NCBI GenBank assembly: GCA_026075535.2
Contig: AP026545.1
Location: forward strand, 7,006,001 to 7,070,000
Direction: 5' to 3'
Length of the DNA stretch: 64,000 nt
DNA from: Tricholoma matsutake
Lineage: Eukaryota > Basidiomycota > Agaricomycetes > Agaricales > Tricholomataceae
The notes under the pieces were generated by a model. The model saw only the letters and a list, made by a program, of their open reading frames with translations. It did not search any database and had not been told where the DNA came from. Each line of letters starts with the position of its first letter. Within the stretch, counting starts at the first letter, position 1. Made by a program: the position numbers and the translations under genes. This document shows positions 24,201-36,139 of this stretch, piece after piece.

Positions 24201-24804
24201 GGCAGAATGGGTAACAGTTCAAAAACGAATGGGCTGTTCGCCGTATTTTGCAATCACAGGTTCTCATCCACTCATCCCTCTCGACATATCAGAAGCGACA
24301 TATCTACAACCACCACCCAATTTGATACTCTCCTCCACCGATCTCATCGCCCAACGCACTATCGCACTACAGAAACAGTTGACCGATCTCAAGGTACTCT
24401 ACTCTAGAGTCTACACTGCTCGATGAGAAGCTGCAAAACGCTTTGAAGAAGTTCACAAGCGAACGATTTGAGACTACAATTTCAAAAAAGGTGACCTCGT
24501 ACTCATGCGAAACACACAGATCGAAAAAGCTCTTAATCGAAAAATGTGAGCTCGATATCTGGGCCCACTCATAGTCATCGCAAGAAACTATGGTGGTGCT
24601 TATATTCTTTGCGAGCTCGATGGATCAGTTCTTCATCGACCAGTAGCTGCTTTCCGAATTCTACCCTATCTAGCACGGAAATTGATTCCCCTTCCTCCAA
24701 ACTTCTTTGATATCAACGATCATTGGCTCAAACAACTTCGAACAACATCGGACGTCGATGGAGACATCGACAAGGGCATTCCTGACCTCGACAAAGACAA
24801 ATAG
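21217..24804 (+). pseudogene. Pol of Gypsy copy 2 (RT, RNase H, integrase)
   Basis: The reverse transcriptase fingers and palm run from about 21880; the motif A Asp is in MLDLYVAFDK (about 22234-22263) and the catalytic box reads YIND (22423-22434) instead of YIDD. RNase H (ILAVDTSSIAIG) begins about 22930. Integrase has the HHCC finger (HDHIGHK...CHYC, 23640-23755), VTDNGTAF, and the catalytic Glu in NGLVERAH. The tail FKKGDLVLMRNT (about 24480) is typical of the family. Stops include 21841-21843, 22783-22785 and 24424-24426, each CGA in copy 1. A frameshift near 21320 separates it from protease. 84 bases present in copy 1 (1723-1806) are missing after RNase H. Confidence 0.88.
23369..23389 (+). 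promoter_or_regulatory. Internal (central) polypurine tract-like site, Gypsy copy 2
   Basis: A 21-base exact copy of the 3' polypurine tract of the same element (26636-26656), including the TG that begins the LTR. It lies inside pol between RNase H and the integrase zinc finger. A second polypurine tract in the integrase region primes an extra plus strand in lentiviruses and Ty1; this site could do the same. It is conserved in copy 1 (2005-2025). Confidence 0.6.
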
Positions 24805-25132
24805 AGCATTTTCCTTTTCTTTTTCTTACTTGCGATATTAAAACAAACTCTTGAATCTATAACAGTGTACTATTACAAGTCGCAATATCATTCGAAACAT
24901 GTTCACGCAAGCTCAACGGGGTTTTTTGGCTATGAAGGAGTTCTGAGCCTTTCCCCTATGTCTCGTTTTGATGAATCGTCTGTCTTTCTTTCTTTTTCTT
25001 TTCTCTCCTATGTGTTTTTTTCACATATATCTCTCATTTCCTGGCTTCAATTGCATGTGATGTTTCTCATTTCAGATTTATCTCATTCAGACACAAGAAA
25101 GACGATAACATTAAAACAATAAAACAAAAATC

Positions 25133-26505
25133 CTACTGGGAATCCTCCCATTTCCTCTCTAACACCTCGATCTCTTCCATCAAGACTTCCACTTCCAATT
25201 TCTTCCGCACCAGCACTTCTGCGAGATATTGACGACAGAGTCTTGATGCATCCAACTGTGTCATCTCATCCTCCACTGCCATTGATGCCCCCTCGACCAT
25301 ACCCACGACCTCAGGTTCGACTTCACATGCTTTGCCTTTCCCCTTCCCCTTCCCCTTCTCCTTCTCAGCCATCTTTGGCTTTGCCTTCATCATTCGTTTT
25401 GGGCGCTCGTCGACTTTCGAGGGCCCAGCCTCCACATTTTGGATGGGCTGGATAGCCCGGATGCATATTGCTAAGCGATCATACATATTTAGCGATCATA
25501 ATTATTAGTGAACGATTTCACTTACTATGTCTCGGAGTCGACACCTCCATCGACTCCGCAGTACCCTTTGTAGCTCACTTGGAGCTCGCCGTTTTCCTCG
25601 ACTTGCCTCGTTGGAGTCCTCGCCTCAACACTCCCTCCCAGTAGCACCCCTGTAGCCCTTGAGTGCATCGCTTGCACTTTGGGGTGCCCTCCTCGACGAT
25701 ACACTCCTGAGTCGTCTTCAGTCCGGCGCAACAATCACACTAGAGCAATATCGAAAGCATAATTAGTCTTAATGATATTGATGAAAGAACAACAACTTAC
25801 CGGCCCATGGAAGAGGATCAGATTGCCCTCCTCTAGCCGCACCTGCTTTGCAACCACGGGTTCCTCATCGAGTTCATCTTCGCCCTCCTCGTCCTCCTCA
25901 TCCATCTCATCGGCCTTCCTCTTCTCAATGATTTGCTTGTCAACCAGAGTTTCTTTGTCCACGGCTTTGTCCCAATCGATCGAGAGGCACAGAAGCTTGA
26001 GCGCAGCTGTACGATCAGGGAATTCGTCCTTCGAGACGGTTTTGGCCCAGACTTTGGCCAAGAAAGCTCGACGCACCTCAACCAGCACGTCTCATCATTC
26101 CTCAATCCTCTTTGCCTTTGCCTCAACGGCCACCTGCCAAGCCTCCCTCTCCTCCTCTCTCTTCCTCTCTTCCTCGATTGTCCTCGAATACTCCTCAAAC
26201 AGATACTTGCCCCCCCAAGACAGCCAGCCCTCACGAGCGAATGGCGCGAACAGCCCGATGGCCTCATCCAACGTCGCCTGCACACGTTTGTCATGTGCCT
26301 CGTCGAACGACCCGATCAGGTCATCGTATTCAGCCTATCAAACGAGATTAGAAAGCAGATAAACAAAGAAAACGAAAAGACATACCATTTTCTCACAAAA
26401 AGTGCAACCCCATACCTCGAAGTTGAGGTCTTCAGCTTTGCCAGCCTCAAGCATCGATTTCGCGTGATCGAGGATGGGAAGAGCGAGTTCAGCGAGGATG
26501 GACAT
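25133..26505 (-). pseudogene. Antisense accessory gene of the Gypsy element (copy 2)
   Basis: Same four-exon layout as the gene at 9803-11190. It starts at 26505 (MSILAELALPILDH), then the coiled-coil segment, the acidic region, the Cys-rich motif (CDCCAGLKTTQEC, then CKRCTQGLQGCYW) and the Lys/Gly repeat plus helical tail. One Cys-motif residue differs from copy 1 (Arg to Cys beside the first pair). TGA codons at about 26092-26097 stand where copy 1 has CGA, and one TGA in exon 3 stands where copy 1 has CAA. Coding strand, splice sites and protein are preserved between copies despite decay, which supports a real element-borne gene. Confidence 0.7.
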
Positions 26506-26654
26506 GTTTGTCAAGGAGGTGGATGAAAGAGATCAAATGGAAAGAGAAAGGTTCAAACCACAATGCGTCTTAAATCAATGATCAACAATGTCACATGACC
26601 CGGTTACTTTGGCTCGACTGACCAGGACGGTCAGAATTTCAGTAAGGGGGAGGA

Positions 26655-27839
26655 TGATAGGTCGTCTTCTCGGCTCAAGGACTGATTCACCACTTTAGCA
26701 TCATTCTAATCACATCGGCTAACTCCTACGATGTCCCAGACGCAGTGCGACACACTCTATCAATCACAATATCATATCGACCATGTCAAAACATCACCAG
26801 CGACATCGATAGTATCAAAAGACCACATCACACAACCTTAGGACTACCCCAAAAGTCCCTAAGATTCCCCTACATGACCACCGAACATCCCCGACCAACT
26901 TCAAACAAGCCACAACCGCGATCGACCATCATTGACCATCGTCGAGCATCATCAATTGATATCGAGAAACTACGAGCGACATCGGGCACCGCCTTCGTTA
27001 TCTAAATGGTGGAAGACCATGCACTAGGACATATTCCAACTCGTGCTCAAACCTGCTGATCATAGGTCAGCTTCATTCCAAGTCCCTATCGCGCACAGAA
27101 CCCGCTGGATGCATTATTGCGAGACTTAGCACAGTTTATACACAAAGGACAGTCTCTTTTAGTTCTTTCCCTTTATTACTCTTTCATCATATGATATATA
27201 TATCTTTCTTGTTTGGATTCCAGTCTCCTTTATGGCCTTGTGCCTTAACTCATATCTTTTGCCTCATGTTCTACACATGTTTCTCATTCCATTTTAGGAA
27301 GTTTCTTTAAAACATATAAAACTCTGTAGAATCTACTTGGAAATGACAAGAAATCATCTTAACATATCGTCTTGTATACAGTGTTAGCATCCAATCAACT
27401 TCCTAAAAACAATCTAAGTCTCTACGGGTTTTCTCGATCAACGAGAAACCTCTGCAATTGTCGTGGCCTCAATCCTCCCTCAATCCTCTCGTCATTAGCT
27501 CTAGTAACCCTTCCAACACTTCATAGACATTTACCACACCTTTTGTATACTATCGACCTATCGAAAGGTCCCCAGAACTCACATATCGACCATCGACAAT
27601 AAACTCGTTCGCCGTCGATCTCGTCGATCACCCTTGATATCGATTGATACTCGATCGGACCATGCCAAACGCTTTCATCTCTCATAACACTACCTTCACG
27701 ACTAGTGTTAACTAGTAATCTTCTCATAGGTTTGACCATGAACATTCGGAACGTCTCGCAACCTTCCTCTGACTCATCACAAACATCATCGATTGCCTCA
27801 TCGGCAGTTCTGGTGGTTTTCCTGGGTTGAGCATCATCA
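26655..27839 (+). repeat. 3' LTR of Gypsy copy 2 (LTR C)
   Basis: 1185 bp, TGATAGG...CATCATCA, preceded by the polypurine tract AGTAAGGGGGAGGA (26641-26654). Confidence 0.93.
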
Positions 27840-28014
27840 CCGTCCCCATCCCCATCCGCTGTCTCCCTGTCTCTTGGCGTATTTGCTTCCTTGTCTCCTG
27901 CCTCTTGGCCTCAGTATGCTTTTCTTTCAAAGCCCCTGGCCTCTCTATCTCCTTGTGCTTCCTCTTCTTGGTATTTGAGGGGGACGTAAGTTCTGTAAGA
28001 GCACTTGATCGCAA
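27840..28014 (-). pseudogene. Possible 5' end of the JmjC gene, displaced by Gypsy copy 2
   Basis: Directly outside LTR C the minus strand is open and codes a Lys/Arg/Glu-rich stretch (KKRKHKEIE...). A basic N-terminus followed by the acidic coding sequence at 17591 on the other side of the Gypsy element would make sense if the element had split one minus-strand gene. This is inference only; it could also be the tail of the neighbouring gene X. Confidence 0.3.
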
Positions 28015-28142
28015 GGAGTGTTTTCATTCAGAGCGTTGAAACACTGAGGGAGAGTCTGGCTTCACCTGTTGGTGTTCAATGCCAGCTACTTTTCCAGCCA
28101 GAATGTCTGGCAATTCTGACTCTGTGCAACAGTTGAGCTGGG

Positions 28143-30009
28143 CTATTTGTGACAGTATCTGCACATACCAATACCACCGTTGACATCCCTAGCGTCGTCG
28201 GTACATTCATGTCGGTCCTGTCCCGTCATATGTGAGTCATCTTCATCTTCTCCATCAGGCGGCGGGTTGGAAAGCTGTCTCTGTTGCATTACTGGTGAAT
28301 GCCCTGTTGTCCGCTGAGGGTGTGGTTGCTCAGAAAAGCGCTGTGGAGTTGCCAGATGAACAATCAGAAGGACTACTCCAGGACCCAGATCCTCCTCTGA
28401 TGTTACGGGCGGAAGGCATGGCTCCTCCTCTTTGTCCTCAACTGTTGCTTTCTTATGTGGGTTTCTTGATCCCTGGACACCGCTACTACTTGGCTGCACT
28501 ACTTGTGCGCCATTCTCAGTGCCCAGCATACCCTGATGCAGCTCTCCAGTTGCACAACATCCTTCTCCTGCTCCTGCCTGATGCATCACGTGCCTGTCCT
28601 CATCTCTCCCATGACCATTGTCTTCATACTGTCCATCCTCCCCATCATCTCCATCATCTTCAGCAATACTTGGCTCTGCATCTCACAACATCAGAAAGGT
28701 TACAAAACTGAAACAAGTATCTTACCTGGACCTCCTAGCCAGGACACACATCTATCATCTTCAGCGCTTGACTGGAGGATATCCTCCAGGGAGTCAGGGG
28801 AATGCGCGGCTTGAAAGAGGGCTTTCCACAAGATCTTTTCAATGTCAGAAAGAATCTTGGGGCGATGAGTGCCCAGGGCTTGCCAAACCTACAAAACCAG
28901 TCAACAACATAACAATTTCATAGATAGTACTTGCGTTAAAAATTGCTTTCTTGCTTATTTTTTGTTCAATCAGAGGCCTCTTTGTCAACAAGCAGAGAGG
29001 AGAAATCCCCAGTGCAATGCAGAGGGGGATCTCCATCGATGCAGCATGGTTAGTGCCTTTGAAGGCCAGTTTCAGATCTGGGCCAGAGCCATTCACTTGC
29101 CTGCAATATTATCACGTAACAAATATTCCAATACATAAATACCCATTAACTCACGGATAAAAGTTGTCCAATATGTTGTTCGTAATCCTAAGATGTCCCT
29201 GTGTAAGAAAAGAACGGTCCTTAGCAATTCACTGAAAGCTATCAACACTATCCACAAACATTTAACTGCAGTGAAAGATCAAATGCCGATGCGATAAAGT
29301 TGTAAGACCTCCAGGCCACATTCTTGGTTGAGGTGAATTTAGAAAGGAGCTGGAAGCATGCTGCAGGCCCATTTTTCCCCATCACACCAACGTCGCTAGC
29401 CAGACCCTGCACTTGGGCTAGACCCTGCACTTGGGCTAGATCCTGTCCTGCCTGCTCCAAGAGTTTTGGCCAGTCCGCGAAAACCCCTTTATGATCCTAT
29501 AAAGTGCCCTGTTAGTACTGTCACATAATGGTGCAGAATTAAAAGCTACCAAGTGCATTGGCATAGACACTTCAGCAGCCCTCTGCTTAGCTGGGGTGAT
29601 CTTGTCAGGAAGGAGGTTGTAAACTGATGCTACAACATCCAACAGTCGGTAGTTGAATAGGGCCCCATAAACAACAGCTTGGTGCTTTGAAATAGGCTCT
29701 CCAGGGGTAGATGACTCGGCAAGATGCTTAAGGACTCGGCAAGCACGTTGAATATCAGACGTCGTCTCCAGTTGTTCCCAGCCTGTAGTAGTATCAATAA
29801 ATTTCTGCAACACAATTTAAACTATCAGGATAGGTATTGAAGCTGAAGTCTTGAATTCTTACCTGAAATTCTGGGTGACTTTGGCCCAAACACTTTGTAC
29901 CCTCTGGGTCAAATAAGATGGGTGTAAACCAGGCCATTGTCTGGAAATTTGCATTGGATATCCTTCTGACAGCAAGGCTTTGCTGGTCGAAACCCTCTGA
30001 GTGACGCAT
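28143..30009 (-). CDS. Uncharacterised gene X, copy 1
   Basis: Seven exons, about 510 residues, no stops in the model. Exon 1 starts at ATG 30009 (MRHSEGFDQQSL). Introns are short GT-AG, one with a perfect TACTAAC branch site, except one GC-AG intron (GCAAGT...TAG) between KKAIFN and VWQALG. The first 330 residues look globular and helical (FIDTTTGWEQLE, FTSTKNVAWRSYNF, GPAACFQLLSKF); the tail is acidic and low-complexity and ends MCRYCHK. No family is recognised. It lies 245 bp downstream of the Plavaka transposase on the same strand and has a near-identical inverted copy at 40530-41830, so it may be carried by that element. Relative to copy 2 it lacks 33 bp (11 codons) near the end of exon 6, between short repeats ATCCT. 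Confidence 0.65.
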
Positions 30010-30372
30010 GAGTGAGACAAGTAAGACAAGTAAGACGGAGTGTCAAGCTTCAAGTTCAAGAGTTGGGTTAGTACTTATATGGCCATATGTCACATGACAC
30101 AAGCTCAAAAGTGTGCATGCACACTTTTGCTCAAGGTTACATCATCAAGGTTACATCATCAATTGAGACTCTCAATCCGGAAAAAAATAAACATTCTGAG
30201 TCAGTGAGTTATTTCAGGTCGCCATGGGCCGAATGACTTTTCACCTCTCTATTTTCAAAGAATCTGTGAATGGTACATGTCAACTGTCTCTAATGTGTCC
30301 GAGTCCAAATCCTCCTGCCAGGATTCTGCATCCAAAAGCTCTTCGTCAGAGGTCCCTCCTAGCGGTTCATTT
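28747..30372. repeat. Left arm of a 1.6-kb inverted repeat
   Basis: 1626 bp, inverted copy of 40167-41825 (1659 bp). The length difference is the 33-bp deletion in exon 6 of gene X; otherwise only scattered substitutions were seen. It includes gene X (less its tail) and the last about 38 codons of the Plavaka transposase. Confidence 0.92.
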
Positions 30373-33300
30373 TCTCTTTCATCGATACCATACTCCAGTG
30401 CATCAAGTCCCTCCACACCCTCTTCACCTCCAACTTCATTGTGTCCATGCTCTCCACATATCCATGGTTCAAGGCCATCAGCTTTGTCATCCTCAGGCTG
30501 TTCGATTTGAGGCAAGGAGTCATGAGCAACAGGGTTTGAATCGCGACAGTAAGTGTGCCCAATGCCTTGGCCCCAGTGATAATGCATCATCATGTCGCGA
30601 TCTACAAAGCTGATGGCACCAAAGTCAGTGTCCTTATCAGTCATGTTAAATCTGCTTCAAGTTCTGATCCACTCACCATCCCACATAGTACTCCTTCCAA
30701 TCTTCACCATCTCGAGCACATTTGGAAAGGGCCACCCCATCTGAGTGCTGCTTCCCCTTTGCAAATCGGGGAATGACATGACAGCTTCGCAGGACATCAG
30801 ATGGATCAACAAAACCAAAGGCATCCTCGCTGGCCATGGGAGGGAAGGATAGCTGATCAAGATGGTGAGCCTTCCACCCCATTATGTCACTGCCATCGGC
30901 TACCTCCCAATGCTGATACCATCGCACCCATAGGAAATCAAGTCGTCTAGGGCTATAGTCGACTATTCCTGGCCCTACATAAATGATGTTCATGTGATAA
31001 ACGCCCAGAACGCGCGTGTAAAGATAAGGGTGGCATTGTTCCCCTGTACTATTTAAGAGCATGATGTTGTGGTGTGTTGTGTTTGGGTTCAGAACATCCT
31101 GGGCTCGGCGGACATCATAGGCAGTGTAGTTGATTTGAACTAGCCAATGGTTATATATGCGGTCACTTTTGAATAGGACATGGTTGATGCCATTACTGCA
31201 AGGATCTCTGGATGAAGATGAAAGATGCAGTGCCGAGGAGGCTTCCTGCTGCACCATAAGCTGGATTCTAGGGAGAAGGTGGGCTTTCAATCTTGGAAGG
31301 AAGTCCTAGCAGCAGGGGCCTTAGAATGGATAAAGCAGTCTGCCAATCCTGCTCACCTTGACAGCAGGGTCACCGCGATTGTCCTGCAAAAATACTGGGA
31401 GAACTACTGGTTCGTTTTGTGATTTTCCAACACAGTATCTTGGCATTGGTGAGGATGCGTACTCCGCCTCATCATAGTGAGAGGCCTTTCCTGCATTCAG
31501 TCTCCTTCGAGTTTGGTGAACACGGGCCTGGTGTCGCTCAATCTGAGCCAGCTGGTTCAGGTAGTTCTTTTTGCTCATCCGCTTGTATCTGGACTTCGCA
31601 GTGCGATGCTCCAGTTCACCCTGGTCAAGAACATGAAGTATAAAGATAACAAAGAGACTCGTGTGCAGTGCTTACCAGTTCCGTAGAGTACAATTCTGTT
31701 GTGCCATATTCTCTTATTGTGTTAGCAACATCCCCTAGGGCGTGGTACTTGTAGGTGCTCATATTGAATTCCTTTAGCCCTTTACTCGCCTTTGCCGCAT
31801 TGTCTTTTGCTACCACAGCCCTGTCACTATTACCAGCCCCTAGCTCTTGGGTTGGGGGGGTTTTTTTGACCTGGGATGTTTTTTTCTGGGTGGCCTGCTT
31901 GCGCTTTCTAGCACTCTCCTCCTTTTTAAGTTCACGAGTAGTGAACATGGAGCAAGTCTTCATCTCGAACTCGTGGAGGGCCTGGCCTAGCGATGCTGTC
32001 ACACTATCCAAGATTGCTAGAGTTGCATCTGTGTGAAGATGCAGTTTAGCGAGACCATGCCAATGGCCCATGAGGAAAAGTAGCTTCAAAACCCATTTAT
32101 TGTGAGGTTCTGGCAAAAGGCCTTCGAAGACTGGGATTGCACACTAAATAACTCCAGTAAGTAAGGGAGCCTGACTCTTTGGTAGCCTTAACCTGTAGGA
32201 GATCTTCGAAGTCACGAGCAGCAAGCTGCTTCATCTCAGAGCAGTTCGCCAAGAACTTTCGAATTGTGTCTCGAGAAAACGTTGGCACTTACCAGTATCT
32301 AATCTGAGTGCATCAGTGCTGCAGCATCATTATGATGATTTTGTGAAAGGCACTTCACCGTCGATCTAGCTCACTAGTAAGGGTACTGCAGGTAGGCCCT
32401 GCACTTTCCAAGATGCATAGCAGGTGGATGAACAGGGATCTCCACGTGCCCAGCTCCACCTCATGCATGATGTCAACAATGGCCATGGGAAACATGTCAA
32501 AGCCCAACAGAGCAAGTATGTCAGAAAATGTGTTCTTAAAACGATAAAAATTACCCCAGTACTCAAGAGAAGCAACCACTGGCAAGCATACCGCAGAGGG
32601 GATCATCGACTCAGCATCCATTAATCTCTTCACTGGAGCACTATCAACAGCATAGTTTCCCTCTTGGATGAACTTTTGGGCATTGGAGATGTGCCTTCGA
32701 CGGGCTGCAGTGTCTCTCTGAGTGAGGGTCTGTTGCCTCCTGGCATCATGGGCCATTCCAATTTTAAAGGCATTGGACAGAGGGATAAGACAGCGAGGGC
32801 ATGGATGGCTCCCCAAGTTTTTTATGCTGACCAGCAAAATCCTATCAGTTGTGTTCAGTTATAAAGTGAAGGCATGAATGAAGTGGTGCTGAATAGCCTA
32901 CTTTTCTGGGTAATCTGCCAAGTATGTGAATATCCAAAGGTAGAACCGCCTTGCAAGCCCATCTGCACATGTTACAATTACACCGTGGATGTATGCTTCA
33001 ACAAATTCATCATCTAAGATGGCCTTCCATTGTGCATGGAACAACTCTCGATTACAGTATGGCATAAAAGCTGGGCTGAGGCCTTTGCCCCCAGTTTTAG
33101 AAGTGACGAAGTCCTTGAACTCATCTGGAAGCTGGGAAAAAAGCTAAGAAAGCCCATCATCAAATGGGCTAAGATACTGACCTTACGGAAGTATGCAACA
33201 TGATTACAAAGATGAAGTGAGGGTTTCCCGTGACGGTATTTTGAGTCATTCCCAAAGAATAAATACAAAGGCCAAAGCTTTGTCTCGCCAAAGGAAGTAA

Positions 33301-34960
33301 GATGAGTCTGATCTGAGGCAAACATCAATCCAACAACAACATGTGGAAGGCTGCACCCAGGCTCTCCCTGCGATGCCTGCAGCTCCATATGGGCTTTAAG
33401 AAAGGCTGGTGAGGTGTAAAGCTTGCCATGAACCCAGATCGACGGGTCCTCTGATGCAGAGCTTCCCTGATGGGCTGGCTGCCATTTGAGCTCGTAGGGT
33501 TCAATGTGGAAATGCCGGAACTCGTGATCATCAATCAATTTCTCTTTTAGGATCGATACAGCACTGCAATGGCAAAAATCATGAACAACATAGTCCTGAA
33601 GGCCCGGCGATGCAGTGAAGCGATGGAATGGGACCTGAATGGTTACAGATGTCTGCTGCCATCTGGGGGCTGAGTTGTCTTCATCCTCCCACATTGCCTC
33701 TCTGTCCCCACCTAGTTCATCATCAATAGAATCCCATTTGGTATCTCTGACATTGTTGGGGTGAAAGTCCGGCCTAGTGATGATGTCTATGAGGTTTTTA
33801 AAGTTTTTTTTTGTCTTTTGTACACCGTCACCCCAGTACCATTCCCCTAGAGCAAAGGAGCTGTGATTTGGGTAAGGCTCCCAAGTCCACTTCATGACTC
33901 AGTGGGGGGTTGCTGACATCAGACAGCGCATTGAAGTCATTGAACTCCTCTGGATCATGGGACGGGTACTTGGTGCTGTAATAGCAGCGTGATAAACCGA
34001 AAGTGTTGCAAGGCGATCGCAAGTAGTGTTTCGAGGTCCAGTTGGGTTGCAGTCTTTTGCAGTCTTTTTAAAATTTAAACTGCCTCCTACTACCTCAAAC
34101 AATAAGATAAAATCATGAAAATATTTGAGCAGATAGATCTAGCCAAAGACCAGGGGGTCATCTCTGGAACATAAGGATTCTGGTCAGTGATTGTCAATAT
34201 AATCACAAAATTTAATCATGGATAGAGAAGTGAAAATAATGGGGGGTCCTCTCTTTGACAAAATGATTTCATCCAGTCATTGCTGAGATACAGCAAAACA
34301 GCAAAAGACTGGACCTTGAAACACTAATTGCAAGATTGGGTGGCCTGATTCCTTGTCCACCAAAAGATTGTTGCTTGTGGGAAAGCTACTACTGGCAGTA
34401 GAACTAGGACCTCCATCAGCTTCCTCTGGTCAGACGGTGTACGATTCACTCGGAGGAGGCAGTGAGGCAGAAGCCTGGGGCAGATCGTCCCGGTATCTGT
34501 TCAGAATCTGCATCTGGCGCCGTTGCCTTCTCTGCGCCAATGACAGGTGGCTGTCCACATCAGCCTCAGAAGGCATATGTACCACTTCTGGTGCTGAGTG
34601 ACTGGCTGGTGGAGGTGAACTGACAGGCAACTAGTCAATGCAAAAACAGGCACCATTGGAAACAAGTCAGCCCTCAATTCGCATGAAAAAATCAATAAGA
34701 CTCACTGGCGCTGATGCTACAACTTCCTCATTGAAATTGAGAGCTGCCAGACTTTCTTCCCGCCGCTGCCATTTTTGTTCTCTTCGCTCTCCAAATGCTT
34801 GCTTTGCCTTTGATAGCGCACTTGTAATTTGCTTTTTGGCCCGGGTGCACGTCCACGTATGATGATTCAGAGCAGGGTGCTGCAAGAATGACTTGCCACA
34901 AATGCACTGCAGGGCAGGGCTGGGAAACATCCACCTAGAATGAACACCATATGGCTGCAC
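30255..34960 (-). CDS. Plavaka-type transposase (CACTA-related), possibly inactive
   Basis: Multi-exon gene read downward from about 34960. It starts with a Cys/His finger (CICGKSFLQHPALNHHTWTC), then a linker, then blocks typical of the basidiomycete Plavaka superfamily: GLSRCYYSTKYPSHDPEE, FALGEWYWGDGVQK, FASDQTHLTSFG, CPRCLIPLSNAF, DIMHEVELGTWRSLFIHLL (about 32430), PEPHNKWVLKLLF, LKEFNMSTYKYHALGD, and the C-terminal VGPGIVDYSPRRLDFLWVRW, EDAFGFVDPSDVLRSCHVIP and FVDRDMMMHYHWGQGIGH. Introns seen include 33132-33181, 32842-32901 and 30610-30676. The stop is at 30255-30257. Damage is limited: TGA near 34441 and a probable frameshift near 33900, so most of the protein is open. Element ends (TIRs) were not found. 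Confidence 0.85.
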
Positions 34961-35300
34961 AGTGATTGCGAGATGCGGAAAACTAGCGTTGTCGAGAGAG
35001 TTGGGGATGCAGTCAAATTTGGATCATCCATCAAACACACGCTGCGTAGTGCCAAGACTCAACTAATTCATGCGAGCCTAATTCTATATTCTGTCGGTGG
35101 ATCAGCAGCCTGGTCAAAATTCAGCTTATGAATTGGCAGAGAATTCTGTGAGTTGTGCTACACTTAGACGGGAAAATAATTGTGATGCTTGATGGCAATG
35201 TGACGTACTCAGGAATTCAAGCAGTCATCTCCCTGATCCTCTGCTCCCTCGAATAGTCATTTCTCTGATTGCTCATTTAGTTTTCTACACATGGCTGAAT

Positions 35301-36139
35301 GTGTATAAAGCTGGGGGCAGCCAGATTCACAAGACCCACATATCTTCTTTGATGTCGCATTCTGCTACTCAGCTGTCCACTCCTATGACCAACTCCACAA
35401 CTCAGATCATGTGTGGCCTCAAACGTGAGTACGCATTCATCATTGAGTCTTCTGACTTGATAGACCACACTCCCACGCCCCAAGGGACTGCTGTAGTTCA
35501 CAAAGGACACATCCTACTGGACAGTCTGATGCAAAACTCCAATTTGGAGGCACCACGGAGCCTTACCTTTGCAGTTCACAGTGTGTCAAAGTGTTAGGCT
35601 ATTTTGCAAGTTCTCACCTTGACTCAGATGCCAAGGAGAAGATACCCCAGCATAGCATCCTAGTCCAGCAACACTCCACTGTAAGGCTGTTCACATATGG
35701 AGGCACATACTGCCACATTCATCCTTTATTCTATGCCTTAATAAATTTGTCTTTCTGTTTACTAGATGTAGCATTCGACACCTTTGACCCATCAAATGTG
35801 CCACTTCCCAACTATGCCCTTATATTATGAATGGATTGGGTGATTGATGCCGGTGTCACTTGGGAGCAGTTTTCCTCTCTCTTCACTCAGTGCGATGAGT
35901 GCCACACTTGTCTCCCAAGCCAGAACAAGTTCTATCACAAGTGCGAGCAGGCGCTTTCACAGCACCAGAAGGCACTTTCCCACACCAGCGATAAGGAGTA
36001 CATCCTTCAACCACAAATGTGTGGGCTTCCAATTGATAGATTCTCATCACTCTTTGCAAATTGTGAATCTTGCGATAAGTTCATGACCCATGAGACTGCT
36101 CGCTTCTATGATTGTGTGACGGAGAAGCACTTTGTTTGA
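35301..36139 (+). CDS. Uncharacterised protein with two Cys-rich FY-C repeats
   Basis: Plus-strand reading in at least two blocks: 35301-35597 and 35591-36139. A short intron between them is likely. The second block has one in-frame TGA at 35828-35830, directly before MDWVIDAGVTW. The C-terminal part holds two similar units: FSSLFTQCDECHTC...FYHKC and FSSLFANCESCDKF...FYDC, spaced about 60 residues, each ending in F-Y-x-(x)-C. This looks like a small zinc-binding repeat of unknown role. It is divergent from the Plavaka transposase upstream (opposite strand), with about 340 bp between them. Confidence 0.4.

Larger units (their letters stand above)
17592..27839 (+). mobile_element. Full-length Ty3/Gypsy element, copy 2 (10.25 kb)
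   Basis: Two LTRs of about 1185 bp enclose a PBS, gag with a zinc knuckle, protease, reverse transcriptase, RNase H, integrase, an antisense accessory gene and a polypurine tract, in Ty3/Gypsy order. There is no chromodomain. Gag, protease and pol lie in nearly one continuous frame broken by TGA codons. The five-base flanks (TCCAT on the left, CCGTC on the right) do not match, so either the duplication has mutated or the ends are recombinant. The element belongs to the same family as copy 1. Confidence 0.92.

Noticed and set aside
12521..27845. CCGT shared after LTR A and LTR C as part of the LTR
   Set aside because: LTR B is followed by TTTTTGG instead, and CATCATCA gives the normal CA end; four shared bases can be chance.
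28232..28711. Plus-strand ORF of 159 codons
   Set aside because: It is antisense to the last exon of gene X, which is supported by splice sites.
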